Positions 1 to 7,719 of a DNA stretch of 19,297 bases are shown here, in pieces. The notes beneath the pieces are model-generated. The model saw only the letters and a list, made by a program, of their open reading frames with translations. It was not told the DNA's origin and made no database searches. This stretch comes from Acidobacteriaceae bacterium. GTDB lineage: Bacteria > Acidobacteriota > Terriglobia > Terriglobales > Acidobacteriaceae. The stretch spans positions 1 through 19,297 of the forward strand of contig PKXI01000162.1 in the NCBI GenBank assembly GCA_003133425.1. The letters are read 5' to 3'. Position numbers and translations under genes: made by a program. Position 1 is the first letter of the stretch. Each line of letters begins with the position of its first letter.

Positions 1-43
1 TTCCGCAGCCTGTAAAGCCCGCTTTGAACTTGTCGGCTTAATA

Positions 44-61
44 CGGGGGTTGAAACCCCCG
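44..61. terminator. Short GC-rich hairpin upstream of the first gene
   Basis: A perfect 7-bp stem, CGGGGGT (44-50) with ACCCCCG (55-61), encloses the tetraloop TGAA. No T-run follows on the + strand, so it is not a textbook intrinsic terminator. It may end a gene lying left of the window or be a dispersed intergenic hairpin. The structure is seen directly; the role is inferred. Confidence 0.35.
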
Positions 62-126
62 CCTCCCTCCGGTCTGTGTTCTTACGCGATTCGCGAATGC
101 GCGCCCATGCGGAGACAAGATTCCGA

Positions 127-132
127 TATACT
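127..132 (+). promoter_or_regulatory. Possible -10 element for the Tat-exported sugar enzyme
   Basis: TATACT lies about 50 nt before the ATG at 181. The hexamer 17 nt upstream (CCCATG, 104-109) is a poor -35 match, so this is only a weak promoter candidate. The ribosome binding site GGAGA sits six bases before the ATG and supports that start. Confidence 0.2.
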
Positions 133-180
133 GGCTCGTCGCCGCAGCGCTGGATGGAAAAGCTGCGAGGGAGATGAGCT

Positions 181-1317
181 ATGGAAAATTCTGAATCGAA
201 GTACGAAGTATCGAGCAGTTCCACTTTCAGCCCGGACCGCAGAGAGTTCGTCAAACTCGCGGTGGGCGGTGCGTTGAGCACAACGGCGTTTCTGTCAGCG
301 GCCTCGCCTGCCTCTGCAAGCGTGCACAAGAACGCGCCCGGCATCAAGCTGTGCGCGCAGACCTCGCCCAAACCCACGGACGATGAGCTGCTCTTCCTGA
401 AACAGATTGGCGCAGAGTATGTCAGCGTGGGGTCGACTCCCGACTTGCACACCGCTGAAGGTTTCATCCAGATCAAGAAGCGCTACGCGGATGCGGGGGT
501 CACGGTGTGGAACATCGGCAACACGAGCGTACACAACATGCCGGAAGTGACGCTCAACCTCCCGGGCCGCGACCAGAAGATTGAAGAGTACAAGCAATAT
601 CTCCGCAACCTGGGCCAGGCCGGTATTTACTACACAACCTACGCGCACATGGGCAACGGCATCTGGAACAGCGGCAGGGCGACGATTCGCGGAGCGTCTG
701 CGCGTGAGTTCGACATGGCCAGCCCCAACAAAGTTGGCGTGTGGGGCGACCAGAAATTCTATGAGCCGCTTTCGCACGGCCGCAAATTTTCGCAGGAAGA
801 AATCTGGGGCAACTTTACGTACTTCATCAAGCAAGTTGCGCCGGTTGCGGAAGAGAACAATGTCCGCATCGGGATTCACCCGGACGATCCACCAGTGCCG
901 GAGCTTGCCGGAGTTCCGCGCTGCATCTTCGCGAATTTTGAAGGCTACAAGCGCGCGATGGAGATTGCCAACAGTCCCAACGTAGGCATCTGCCTGTGCT
1001 GCGGCTGCTGGAACGAGGGCGGCCCCAAGCTGATGCACAAAGACCCGGCGGAGATGATCCGCTTTTTCGGCGCGGAGAAGATCTGGAAGATTCACTTCCG
1101 CAATGTGAGCGCGCCTCTGCCGCACTTTGTGGAGACTTTTATGGATAACGGCTATTACGACATGTCGAAGATCATGAAGGCGCTGGTGGAAGTCCGGTTC
1201 GACGGCATCGTGATTCTCGATCACACGCCGGAGGTTGTCGGCGGACATTACGCGGAACAGGCTTATGGGTTCGCGTATATGAAGGCGTTGATGAACCGGG
1301 CGCTTGCCGAAGCGTGA
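181..1317 (+). CDS. Tat-exported mannonate dehydratase-like TIM-barrel protein (sugar isomerase/dehydratase family)
   Basis: This 378-residue protein begins with a twin-arginine signal: DRREFVKL around R20-R21, a hydrophobic stretch at 24-45, and a plausible cleavage site after ASA near residue 46. The mature part resembles the UxuA/mannonate dehydratase branch of xylose-isomerase-like TIM barrels. Visible motifs are GIHPDDPP (H233), LCCG (C273), KIHFRNV (H305), FMDNGYYDM (320-328) and ILDHTP (D347). H, C, H and D in this order match the metal ligands known for UxuA. UxuA converts D-mannonate to 2-dehydro-3-deoxy-D-gluconate in hexuronate breakdown, but cytoplasmic UxuA has no Tat signal, so the natural substrate here is uncertain. 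The start is supported by GGAGA six bases upstream. The gene is alone on its strand and converges on an aldo/keto reductase. Confidence 0.8.
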   Translation: MENSESKYEVSSSSTFSPDRREFVKLAVGGALSTTAFLSAASPASASVHKNAPGIKLCAQTSPKPTDDELLFLKQIGAEYVSVGSTPDLHTAEGFIQIKKRYADAGVTVWNIGNTSVHNMPEVTLNLPGRDQKIEEYKQYLRNLGQAGIYYTTYAHMGNGIWNSGRATIRGASAREFDMASPNKVGVWGDQKFYEPLSHGRKFSQEEIWGNFTYFIKQVAPVAEENNVRIGIHPDDPPVPELAGVPRCIFANFEGYKRAMEIANSPNVGICLCCGCWNEGGPKLMHKDPAEMIRFFGAEKIWKIHFRNVSAPLPHFVETFMDNGYYDMSKIMKALVEVRFDGIVILDHTPEVVGGHYAEQAYGFAYMKALMNRALAEA

Positions 1318-1338
1318 TTTTGAATTGAAGAGCCTAAA

Positions 1339-1372
1339 TTGAAAGGGCGCGGCTAAAGCCGCGCCCTTTCAA
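1339..1372. terminator. Bidirectional hairpin terminator between convergent genes
   Basis: A perfect 15-bp stem with a TAAA loop (1354-1357): arm 1339-1353 contains GGGCGCGGC and arm 1358-1372 contains GCCGCGCCC. The stem is bounded by short A/T-rich flanks (AAATT on the left, AAAACT on the right). It sits in the 94-nt gap between two convergent stop codons, so it can terminate transcription from both sides, although neither side has a long T-run. Confidence 0.7.
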
Positions 1373-1411
1373 AACTCCCAATTGAGAAATATCAGTCGAT
1401 TCAGATGCTGC

Positions 1412-2371
1412 TTAGACGTCGTTCCCAAGGTGGAAGATCGGTTCTACACCGGCACCGCCGCTGAGAAGGGCCTGCTCTTCGTGCGCATCAAGCGGCTTGT
1501 AGTTCTGTGCAACATCCATTGCGAGGCGGAAGAACTTCTCGTCTCCGGGCGGCATGGCCGCGGTAATGGGATGGCCCAGCGTCCAGCGCAGTCCCAGCGA
1601 AGCCTCGTTGGGAAACGCCGCCGGCTGGTACCAGCACTTCGGCTCGGGATGATCCTTCTTCTGGTCCGCTGGCCACACTGTCTTCGCCATGCTCTTCAGA
1701 CACAGGATGCCCATCTGCTTCTCCTGCGCTTTCTTCAGAATCTGCATACCGAAGTTGGCCTGGCTTACGAGCAGCCAGTTGAGCGGGAAGAGCACCGTGT
1801 CGAAGTTGTAGCGATCCATTGCCGCGAGTGCCGTCTCCACTGAGTGAACAGAAAATCCGATGTAGCGGATCTTGCCTTCCTTCTTGGCTGCTTCCATTGT
1901 TTCCATGGCGCCGCCCGGTCCCAGCACTTTGTCGAGATCCGTCATCTTGGTGAGCGCGTGAAACTGGTACAGGTCAACGTGGTCAGTCTTCAGAAACTTC
2001 AGCGATTGCTCAAGCTGCGCGCGCGAGTCGTCTTTCATGCGGCCCTCGGTCTTGCAGGCCAGAAAGCAGTTTTTGCGATACGGAGCCAGCGCCGGGCCAA
2101 GCCGCTCCTGCGCATTGCCGTAGCTTGGCGCAACGTCGAAGTAGTTGATGCCGCGGTCTACGGCCTCGGCCACAATATTCGCCGCCGCGCCGGGCTCCTC
2201 GTTCATGACTACGATGCCGCCGAAGCCGATCATCGACAACTTTTCGCCGGTCTTGCCGAGCGTGCGTTTGGCAATTGGATTGGAGGGTGTTTTGGCGGAA
2301 CTCATCCTGCTCGCCGATGCTACGGTGGCTGCAGTAATGGCTGCTTGCTTCAGAAAATCGCGACGTTCCAT
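1412..2371 (-). CDS. Tat-signal aldo/keto reductase
   Basis: The product is 319 residues from the ATG at 2371, chosen because AAAGGAG lies about seven bases upstream and because the Tat motif MERRDFLKQ then falls at the exact N terminus. An upstream in-frame start at 2452 adds 27 residues of unconvincing sequence. The aldo/keto reductase catalytic tetrad is visible: D79 and Y84 (FDVAPSYG), K107 (ACKTEG) and H138 (YQFHAL). The family uses NAD(P)H to reduce sugar or other aldehydes and ketones. A Tat signal suggests export after cofactor loading, as with other exported oxidoreductases; whether it is cleaved is unclear. It is preceded on the same strand by the rhomboid gene with an 88-nt gap, so the two may share a transcript. 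Confidence 0.85.
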   Translation of the reverse strand: MERRDFLKQAAITAATVASASRMSSAKTPSNPIAKRTLGKTGEKLSMIGFGGIVVMNEEPGAAANIVAEAVDRGINYFDVAPSYGNAQERLGPALAPYRKNCFLACKTEGRMKDDSRAQLEQSLKFLKTDHVDLYQFHALTKMTDLDKVLGPGGAMETMEAAKKEGKIRYIGFSVHSVETALAAMDRYNFDTVLFPLNWLLVSQANFGMQILKKAQEKQMGILCLKSMAKTVWPADQKKDHPEPKCWYQPAAFPNEASLGLRWTLGHPITAAMPPGDEKFFRLAMDVAQNYKPLDAHEEQALLSGGAGVEPIFHLGNDV

Positions 2372-2459
2372 GGTCTGACTCCTTTGGGTGGAATGAGACG
2401 TATTGCTTACGCCCAGTATTCTTGCACAGGTTGGGGTCAGGCGGCGACGCAATTGCGCC

Positions 2460-3305
2460 TTAGCCGGGCAACTGGGCCAGGTAGAACCCGAAGAGCACCA
2501 GCAAGCCTACGACCATAACTATGGCGACTTGGAGGCGCCGCACGAAGATTTCCCTTGGAGAACCAATTCGCGGAACCATGGGAACCGCAAACAGCAAGCC
2601 GCAGGCAAAACCACCTACATGAGCCATGTTGTCGATGTTCAGGCCGGAATGGAGAAACATGTTTCCGCCGCTGATGGATAAGCCAAGGACGAGGTTCAGC
2701 ACGGCAAAGTAGATCACCGACTTGCGTAGTTTCTTCAACTCAGACGGTGGAACCGGCAGACGGCTTGACTTCAAAAGCACAATCAACGCACCGGCAATTC
2801 CAAAAACCGCGCCCGAGGCTCCCGCACCTGCCGGAAACACCGGTCCTCCGGGCGCGTTATGGTAGAGAATCCAGTTTACCAGCGTCGACAGCAGGTTGCC
2901 CGCCGCGCCGGTGAGAATGTACACCGCTATCACGCCCACCGAACCCATCAGGGGCTCGGCCAGCAGCGCAAGATTCCACAGGCACCACATGTTGGTTGCG
3001 AGGTGAAGAATCCCCACGTGCACAAACATGGCGGTAACAATGCGCCACCATTCGCCGCCCAGCAGAACGTTACCTGCGTTGTCTGCGCCCCACTGCATCA
3101 GTTGGTCCACGGTCGGGCTGCCGGCGCTGACGCCGCGCGCCACCATGGCCAGAAATACCGCACAGTTGATCCCGACCAGCAGATAGGTTGCCGGAGCCGC
3201 AGCCCACGACGGCCGCTGCCGCCGAACCGGCGGAGGCGGCGGTGGCAAATATCCGTTGTCCGGAGGCAGAATCTCCGGTTGGGGGGCGGGTGGGTAACTT
3301 CCCAT
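2460..3305 (-). CDS. Rhomboid family intramembrane serine protease
   Basis: This is a 281-residue polytopic membrane protein. A proline-rich cytoplasmic N terminus (1-33, with a run of six prolines) precedes the first membrane segment (39-57). The rhomboid core shows WWR (86-88), HxxxHLATN with H96, H101 and N105, the nucleophile motif GASGAVFGI (S164), and the second catalytic residue H229 in NMAHVGG. The Ser-His dyad is intact, so the enzyme should be active and cleave transmembrane helices. A final membrane segment spans about 258-277, giving roughly seven helices. The substrate cannot be told from context. The gene is divergent from purH and lies upstream of the aldo/keto reductase. Its ribosome binding site (AGGA) is weak. 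Confidence 0.9.
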   Translation of the reverse strand: MGSYPPAPQPEILPPDNGYLPPPPPPVRRQRPSWAAAPATYLLVGINCAVFLAMVARGVSAGSPTVDQLMQWGADNAGNVLLGGEWWRIVTAMFVHVGILHLATNMWCLWNLALLAEPLMGSVGVIAVYILTGAAGNLLSTLVNWILYHNAPGGPVFPAGAGASGAVFGIAGALIVLLKSSRLPVPPSELKKLRKSVIYFAVLNLVLGLSISGGNMFLHSGLNIDNMAHVGGFACGLLFAVPMVPRIGSPREIFVRRLQVAIVMVVGLLVLFGFYLAQLPG

Positions 3306-3397
3306 GTCCTAACTCTAATGCATTTTCGAGAGACAAAGATGAACAGAGCGCGTTAGCGTGAACGAAGAAAAAACGCCGTACCAACATGCGGTTGAAT

Positions 3398-3436
3398 GCC
3401 CGATTGAGATCGGGCTCGAGCCCGGTTGCCGGGCTT
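3398..3436 (+). promoter_or_regulatory. Tandem hairpins in the purH leader
   Basis: Two adjacent perfect stems occur: GCCCGAT/ATCGGGC (3398-3404 and 3409-3415, loop TGAG) and AGCCCGG/CCGGGCT (3419-3425 and 3429-3435, loop TTG). The inner arms also form a 14-bp DNA palindrome at 3411-3424, so alternative pairings compete. The element lies about 110-150 nt before the purH start. No T-run follows directly; a T6 run is at 3528-3533, just before the ribosome binding site. It may be an RNA regulator, a terminator for leftward readthrough or a protein-binding dyad. Confidence 0.4.
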
Positions 3437-3546
3437 CGGGTTGTACTCTGGAGTCAGGTCTTCGCCAGCCTCATTCGACCCGTTTCCACCAAACCCCATC
3501 AGCCCCGGCATCTTCCGGCCCTAGCATTTTTTCCAGGAGAGCACCC

Positions 3547-5148
3547 GTGAGTTCGAGCAACAACAATGCAAAACAGATTCGTCGAGCCCTGCTGAGCGTA
3601 ACTGACAAGACCGGGCTGGTCGACTTTGCCCGCGTGCTGGCAGGCTTTGGCGTTGAGCTGGTATCGACTGGCGGAACCGCCACGGCGCTGCGCGCGGCGG
3701 GTCTTTCGGTCAAGGACATCGCCGAGTTGACAGGCTTTCCTGAGATGCTTGACGGCCGCGTCAAAACTCTGCACCCCAAGGTCCACGGCGGCCTGCTCTA
3801 CATTCGCGGAAACCAGGAACATGAAGCCGCCGTCGCCGCTCACGGCATCGCCCCCATCGACATGGTGGTCGTCAATCTCTACGCATTCGAGAAGACCGCG
3901 GCTCTGCCCGGCGTTGCATTCGGCCATCTCATTGAAAACATCGACATCGGCGGACCCTCCATGGTCCGATCCGCCGCCAAGAATTTTGAAGATGTCGCCA
4001 TTGTGACCAGTCCCTCAGATTATCCAGATCTCATCCAAGAAATTAAACGCACCCCCGGTGCCCTGAGCCGGGAAACGCGCTGGCGCCTGGCCCGCAAGGC
4101 CTTCGCGCTCACCGCCGCATACGACACCGCCATCGCCAACACACTGGACAAAATTCCGGAAGCCCCCATGCCCGAGGCCCCGATTGCGCCGGTCACCGAA
4201 AGCCTGCCTGCAACGCTGCGCATCAACTTTTCGCTGGCCCAGTCACTCCGCTACGGCGAAAACCCGCACCAGCGCGCCGCTCTCTACTCCGACGGCTCCG
4301 GCCTCGGCGTTGCAGGAGCAAAACAACTCCAGGGCAAGGATCTCAGCTTCAACAACCTCGTCGATCTGGACGCCTGCTGGGAGCTGGCGCAGGAGTTTCC
4401 CGGCAGCGCAGGAAATGACGCGGCAGTGGTCATCGTCAAGCACACCAACCCCTGCGGCGCGGCAACGGGCGCATCCGTCCTGGAGGCTTACAAGAAGGCG
4501 CTGGCCTGCGATCCTGTCTCCGCATTCGGCGGCGTCATCGGTATCAACCGCGAAGTCGACGCCGCGGCCGCTGAAGAGATCGCCAAACTCTTTGTCGAAG
4601 CCATCGCCGCGCCAGCATTCACCGCAGAAGCACGCGAGCGCTTCGCCGCCAAGAAAAATCTCCGCCTGGTCGAGGTTCACTCCGCGCCTGTGCGTCCGGT
4701 GGTCAAACACGTGTCCGGTGGACTGCTGCTGCAGGATGCCGACACGGCCAGCATCGCCGAATCGGAGCTCGACGTGAAAACCTGGCGCCCGCCCACCGCC
4801 GAAGAGCTGCGCAGCCTGCTGTTTGCCTGGCGCGTCTGCAAGCACGTCAAGTCCAATGCGATTGTTTACGCCCGAGACGGCCAGACCATTGGCATCGGCG
4901 CCGGGCAGATGAGCCGCGTTGACGCCGCTCGTTTTGGCGCGATGAAGGCCGTGCTTCCGCTCGCGGGCACCGTCGCAGCCTCGGACGCCTTTTTCCCTTT
5001 CCCAGATGGCCTTGAAGCTGTAGCTGCTGCCGGGGCCACCGCTGTTATCCAACCCGGGGGCTCCGTGAAGGACCAGGATGTAATTGCTGCCGCCGATAAG
5101 TTGGGCCTGGCCATGGTTTTTACGGGGATTCGGCACTTCCGGCATTGA
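3547..5148 (+). CDS. purH: Bifunctional AICAR formyltransferase / IMP cyclohydrolase PurH
   Basis: This enzyme makes the last two steps of de novo IMP synthesis: transfer of formyl from 10-formyl-THF to AICAR, then ring closure. The GTG at 3547 is chosen because AGGAG lies eight bases upstream and the resulting 533 residues match the usual PurH length. The frame stays open upstream to 3358, but that stretch is not PurH-like. The N-terminal cyclohydrolase (MGS-like) domain shows [10 protein letters not shown] (15-24), STGGTA (40-45), [10 protein letters not shown] (73-82) and the [10 protein letters not shown] loop (130-139). The C-terminal transformylase domain shows [10 protein letters not shown] and the catalytic VKHTNPCG (K298, H299). 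The gene stands alone with a structured leader of about 240 nt and a possible hairpin after it. Confidence 0.97.
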   Translation: MSSSNNNAKQIRRALLSVTDKTGLVDFARVLAGFGVELVSTGGTATALRAAGLSVKDIAELTGFPEMLDGRVKTLHPKVHGGLLYIRGNQEHEAAVAAHGIAPIDMVVVNLYAFEKTAALPGVAFGHLIENIDIGGPSMVRSAAKNFEDVAIVTSPSDYPDLIQEIKRTPGALSRETRWRLARKAFALTAAYDTAIANTLDKIPEAPMPEAPIAPVTESLPATLRINFSLAQSLRYGENPHQRAALYSDGSGLGVAGAKQLQGKDLSFNNLVDLDACWELAQEFPGSAGNDAAVVIVKHTNPCGAATGASVLEAYKKALACDPVSAFGGVIGINREVDAAAAEEIAKLFVEAIAAPAFTAEARERFAAKKNLRLVEVHSAPVRPVVKHVSGGLLLQDADTASIAESELDVKTWRPPTAEELRSLLFAWRVCKHVKSNAIVYARDGQTIGIGAGQMSRVDAARFGAMKAVLPLAGTVAASDAFFPFPDGLEAVAAAGATAVIQPGGSVKDQDVIAAADKLGLAMVFTGIRHFRH

Positions 5149-5165
5149 AACAAAACGAGAATAGG

Positions 5166-5213
5166 GCTGCCTTCGCAGTTGGATGATTAAGGGACAACTT
5201 GAGAGAAGGCAGC
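5166..5213 (+). other. Nested stem structure after purH
   Basis: A perfect 9-bp outer stem, GCTGCCTTC (5166-5174) with GAAGGCAGC (5205-5213), encloses a 5-bp inner stem, AGTTG (5177-5181) with CAACT (5195-5199). It begins 17 nt after the purH stop. No U-run follows, so it looks more like a transcript-end stabiliser or a small structured RNA than a standard terminator. Confidence 0.35.
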
Positions 5214-5308
5214 GGTCCCACTTTAGTGTCAGTCTTTACGCATTTTCGGGAAAATCCCCCAATCCCGTGCATCGCTGCGACTAATAGCGGGTAAAATCGT
5301 CTCTATAG

Positions 5309-5361
5309 TAGGCAGAGTTGCTCTAACCGGCTGCCTATGCTGCCGTTCGGTCCCCGAATGG
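5309..5361 (+). promoter_or_regulatory. Two further hairpins in the TPR gene leader
   Basis: TAGGCAG (5309-5315) pairs with CTGCCTA (5331-5337) across a 15-nt loop. CCGTTCGG (5343-5350) pairs with CCGAATGG (5354-5361) with one G-U pair and a 3-nt loop. The second hairpin is followed by the pyrimidine-rich tract GTCCTTTTCCCTTT, so an attenuator or intrinsic terminator is possible. A smaller dyad, ATTTTC/GAAAAT, is at 5242-5255. I recognise no known riboswitch. Confidence 0.35.
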
Positions 5362-5406
5362 GTCCTTTTCCCTTTCGCAGGATCAAAAGGCGCGGAAATC
5401 CCCTGG

Positions 5407-7593
5407 ATGATGAATTTGAAAACTCGTTCGCTGCCCTCATGGCTCAAGACTGCCGCCGCTTCTCTCGTTCTGCTGCCGGCGCTGCCGGTCTGCGCCCAGA
5501 ATGCTCCTGCGGCCACAACCCCAGCCAAGCCTGCACAGGCCAAGCCGGCCCTTCCGGCTCCCGCGGCCAGTCCTGCGGCGGCCAAAACGGCACCGGCCGC
5601 AACGTCCGCACAGGCTGCCGACCGCTCCCAAGCCTACCTTCACGTGGCACTGGCCAGCATTTATGAGGACAGTGCTGTCTCGCAGGGCAAGCCGGAGAAC
5701 GTCAACCGGGCCATTGAGGAGTACAAGCTGGCCCTCAACGCCGACCCAGACTCGCCGGAGCTGAATAACGCCCTGGCTGCTCTCTACTTCCGCGTCGGCA
5801 GGGCGAAGGAGGCCGAAGTCACCACCCGTGGCTTGCTCAAGACCTCGCCCAACGACATTGACGCCCACAAGCTGCTGGGCCGCATCTACCTGCGCCAGCT
5901 CGGCGAGGGAGAAAGCGCCGGGGTCACGGCCGCGTCTACGAACAACGTTCTCGAACTGGCCATTGCCGAGTTTGAAAAGATCGTCTCGCTGCAGCCAAGC
6001 AGCGTTGAAGACCGCATGGTTCTGGGGCAGCTTTACACAGTCAAGCACGACTCAAAGAAGGCTGAGCAGCAGTTCAAGACTGCGCAGGCCATCGAGCCCG
6101 ATTCAGAGGAAGTGGTGCTGAACCTGGCGCGCCTGTACGCGGAAAGCGGCGACCTGCAGCATGCGGCCAAGGTAATTGAAGACGTCCCGGTGAACGACCG
6201 CACATCGAAGATGGAGTTCACACTGGGCGCAGCCTACGACCAACTGAAGCAGCCCAAGGACGCCATTGCGGCCTATCAGCGCGCGCTCGACATGGAGCCG
6301 GGCGACCTGCACACCATGGACGCCCTGGCCCAGGCACTGCTCAGCAACAACCAGCTCGACGAGGCGCAGAAGCAATATCAGCTGCTTGCCGCAGCCGACC
6401 CGGAGAACCCCGAGGCCCTTGTACACATCTCGGAGATCCAGCGCCGCCAGGGAAAGTTTGAAGATGCGCTGACCACAATCCGCAAAGCGCGTAAGCTGGA
6501 CCCCACGAGCCTGGAAGCCGGCTACAACGAAGGCCTGCTGCTCGACGTTCTGGGCCGCTTTGACGAGGCCACGCAGACCTACGCGGCCATGGTCGACCTC
6601 ACATCGCATGCCAACGGCGCGTACACCGACGAAGAAAAGAACAATCGCAGCATCTTCCTTGAGCGGCTCGGCGCTATCTATCTGGAGCAGAACAAGTCCG
6701 ACCAGGCCATCGCTGCTTATCAAAAGATGATCGACATGGGCGGCGACTCGTCCCTGCGCGGATACCAGGGACAGGTGGATGCCTATCGCAGTGCCAAGCA
6801 ATTCGACAAGGCCGTTGAAGTTTCGCGCAAGGCCGTCGAGGTCAACCCCAAGAACCGCGAGCTCAAACTCATGCTGGCCGGTGAACTTGCCGACCTGGAT
6901 AAGGCCGATGAGGGTTTGTCCATGGCCAAAGGACTGCTGAACAACTCGGCCGAGGACCGCGTGGTGTGGATTGCGATGGGCCAGATTGACGTCCGGCTGC
7001 GCCGCTGGAAGGATGCCGAGGACGCCTTCACCAAGGCAGAGCCGCTTACCACCAAGAAGGAAGACCGCACCTATCTTCTTTTTCTGCGCGGCGAACTCGC
7101 CGAGCGGCAGAAGCACTATGAGCCAGCCGAGCAGTTGTTCCGCCAGGCGCTCGACCTTGACCCCGCAAACGCGATGACTCTCAACTACCTCGGCTACATG
7201 CTGGCCGACAAGGGCATGCGCCTGCCTGAGGCTCTCAAGATGATTCGCAAGGCTGTCGACCTGGAGCCTGGAAACGGCGCGTACCTCGACTCGCTGGGTT
7301 GGGTCTACTTCAAGATGGGCGAGTATGAACTGGCCGAGGATAACCTCCGCCAGGCCGTGGAACGCGATCAGGCCGATCCCACCGTGCACGAGCACATGGG
7401 CGATCTTTACGAGAAGACCGGCCGCATCCGCCAGGCTGCTGAACAGTGGCAACTCGCGGTCAGCGAATACGCCAAGTCGGCTCCCGCCGACGTGGAACCG
7501 GGTGACGTGGCCAAGGTGCAGAAGAAGCTGGAAGGCGCCCGCGTCAAGCTGGCCAACAAGGACAACGTCATCGGACAGCCGAAGCCTTACTAG
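5407..7593 (+). CDS. Exported tetratricopeptide-repeat (TPR) protein
   Basis: The 728-residue product starts with a Sec-type signal peptide: basic KTR, then hydrophobic LKTAAASLVLLPALPVCA, with a likely cut after VCA near residue 30. An Ala/Pro-rich linker follows (about 31-75). The rest is a long array of roughly a dozen 34-residue TPR-like helical hairpins. Typical repeat cores are AIEEYKLALNADPDSPELNN, DAIAAYQRALDMEPGDLHT and QLFRQALDLDPANAMTLNYL. TPR arrays bind proteins or peptides, so a periplasmic scaffold or outer-membrane-assembly role is possible, but no catalytic domain is visible and the partner is unknown. Two ATGs (5407, 5410) precede the signal peptide; the ribosome binding site is weak. 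The gene is monocistronic and is followed by a clear terminator. Confidence 0.88.
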   Translation: MMNLKTRSLPSWLKTAAASLVLLPALPVCAQNAPAATTPAKPAQAKPALPAPAASPAAAKTAPAATSAQAADRSQAYLHVALASIYEDSAVSQGKPENVNRAIEEYKLALNADPDSPELNNALAALYFRVGRAKEAEVTTRGLLKTSPNDIDAHKLLGRIYLRQLGEGESAGVTAASTNNVLELAIAEFEKIVSLQPSSVEDRMVLGQLYTVKHDSKKAEQQFKTAQAIEPDSEEVVLNLARLYAESGDLQHAAKVIEDVPVNDRTSKMEFTLGAAYDQLKQPKDAIAAYQRALDMEPGDLHTMDALAQALLSNNQLDEAQKQYQLLAAADPENPEALVHISEIQRRQGKFEDALTTIRKARKLDPTSLEAGYNEGLLLDVLGRFDEATQTYAAMVDLTSHANGAYTDEEKNNRSIFLERLGAIYLEQNKSDQAIAAYQKMIDMGGDSSLRGYQGQVDAYRSAKQFDKAVEVSRKAVEVNPKNRELKLMLAGELADLDKADEGLSMAKGLLNNSAEDRVVWIAMGQIDVRLRRWKDAEDAFTKAEPLTTKKEDRTYLLFLRGELAERQKHYEPAEQLFRQALDLDPANAMTLNYLGYMLADKGMRLPEALKMIRKAVDLEPGNGAYLDSLGWVYFKMGEYELAEDNLRQAVERDQADPTVHEHMGDLYEKTGRIRQAAEQWQLAVSEYAKSAPADVEPGDVAKVQKKLEGARVKLANKDNVIGQPKPY

Positions 7594-7653
7594 CCTGAAT
7601 GTATCGCGGCATCGAGCAGGCTGCCGTGGCACATACCTCAATCCGGAAACACA

Positions 7654-7692
7654 GAACGACGGCTTTCATCAACGAAAGCCGCCGTTCTTTTT
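7654..7692 (+). terminator. Intrinsic terminator after the TPR gene
   Basis: The hairpin arms are GAACG-a-CGGCTTTC (7654-7667) and GAAAGCCG-c-CGTTC (7674-7687): 13 pairs with one A-C mismatch and the loop ATCAAC. Five Ts follow (7688-7692), which fits rightward termination of the TPR gene. It lies 27 nt before the end of the convergent sugar-binding gene and may also block transcription from that side. Confidence 0.8.
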
Positions 7693-7719
7693 ATCCTGCG
7701 ATCGAATGCAGCCGTGCGC

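Noticed and set aside
1226..1246. CRP-like half-sites near GTGATTCTCGATCAC
   Set aside because: The spacing is wrong (seven bases between GTGA and TCAC), and it lies inside a coding region over conserved LDHTP codons.
295..1248. Antisense open frame of 317 codons opposite the Tat-exported sugar enzyme
   Set aside because: The sense strand carries conserved metal-binding motifs; the antisense frame does not resemble a protein family.
3358..3546. N-terminal extension of PurH from an upstream GTG
   Set aside because: The extra 63 residues are not PurH-like, overlap the leader hairpins, and the GTG at 3547 has a better ribosome binding site.
4243..5145. Antisense open frame of 300 codons opposite purH
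   Set aside because: It is a shadow of the transformylase domain; PurH motifs are intact on the + strand.
6103..7641. Antisense open frame of 512 codons opposite the TPR gene
   Set aside because: The opposite strand encodes clear TPR repeats with a signal peptide; the antisense product has no motif and is a codon-bias shadow.
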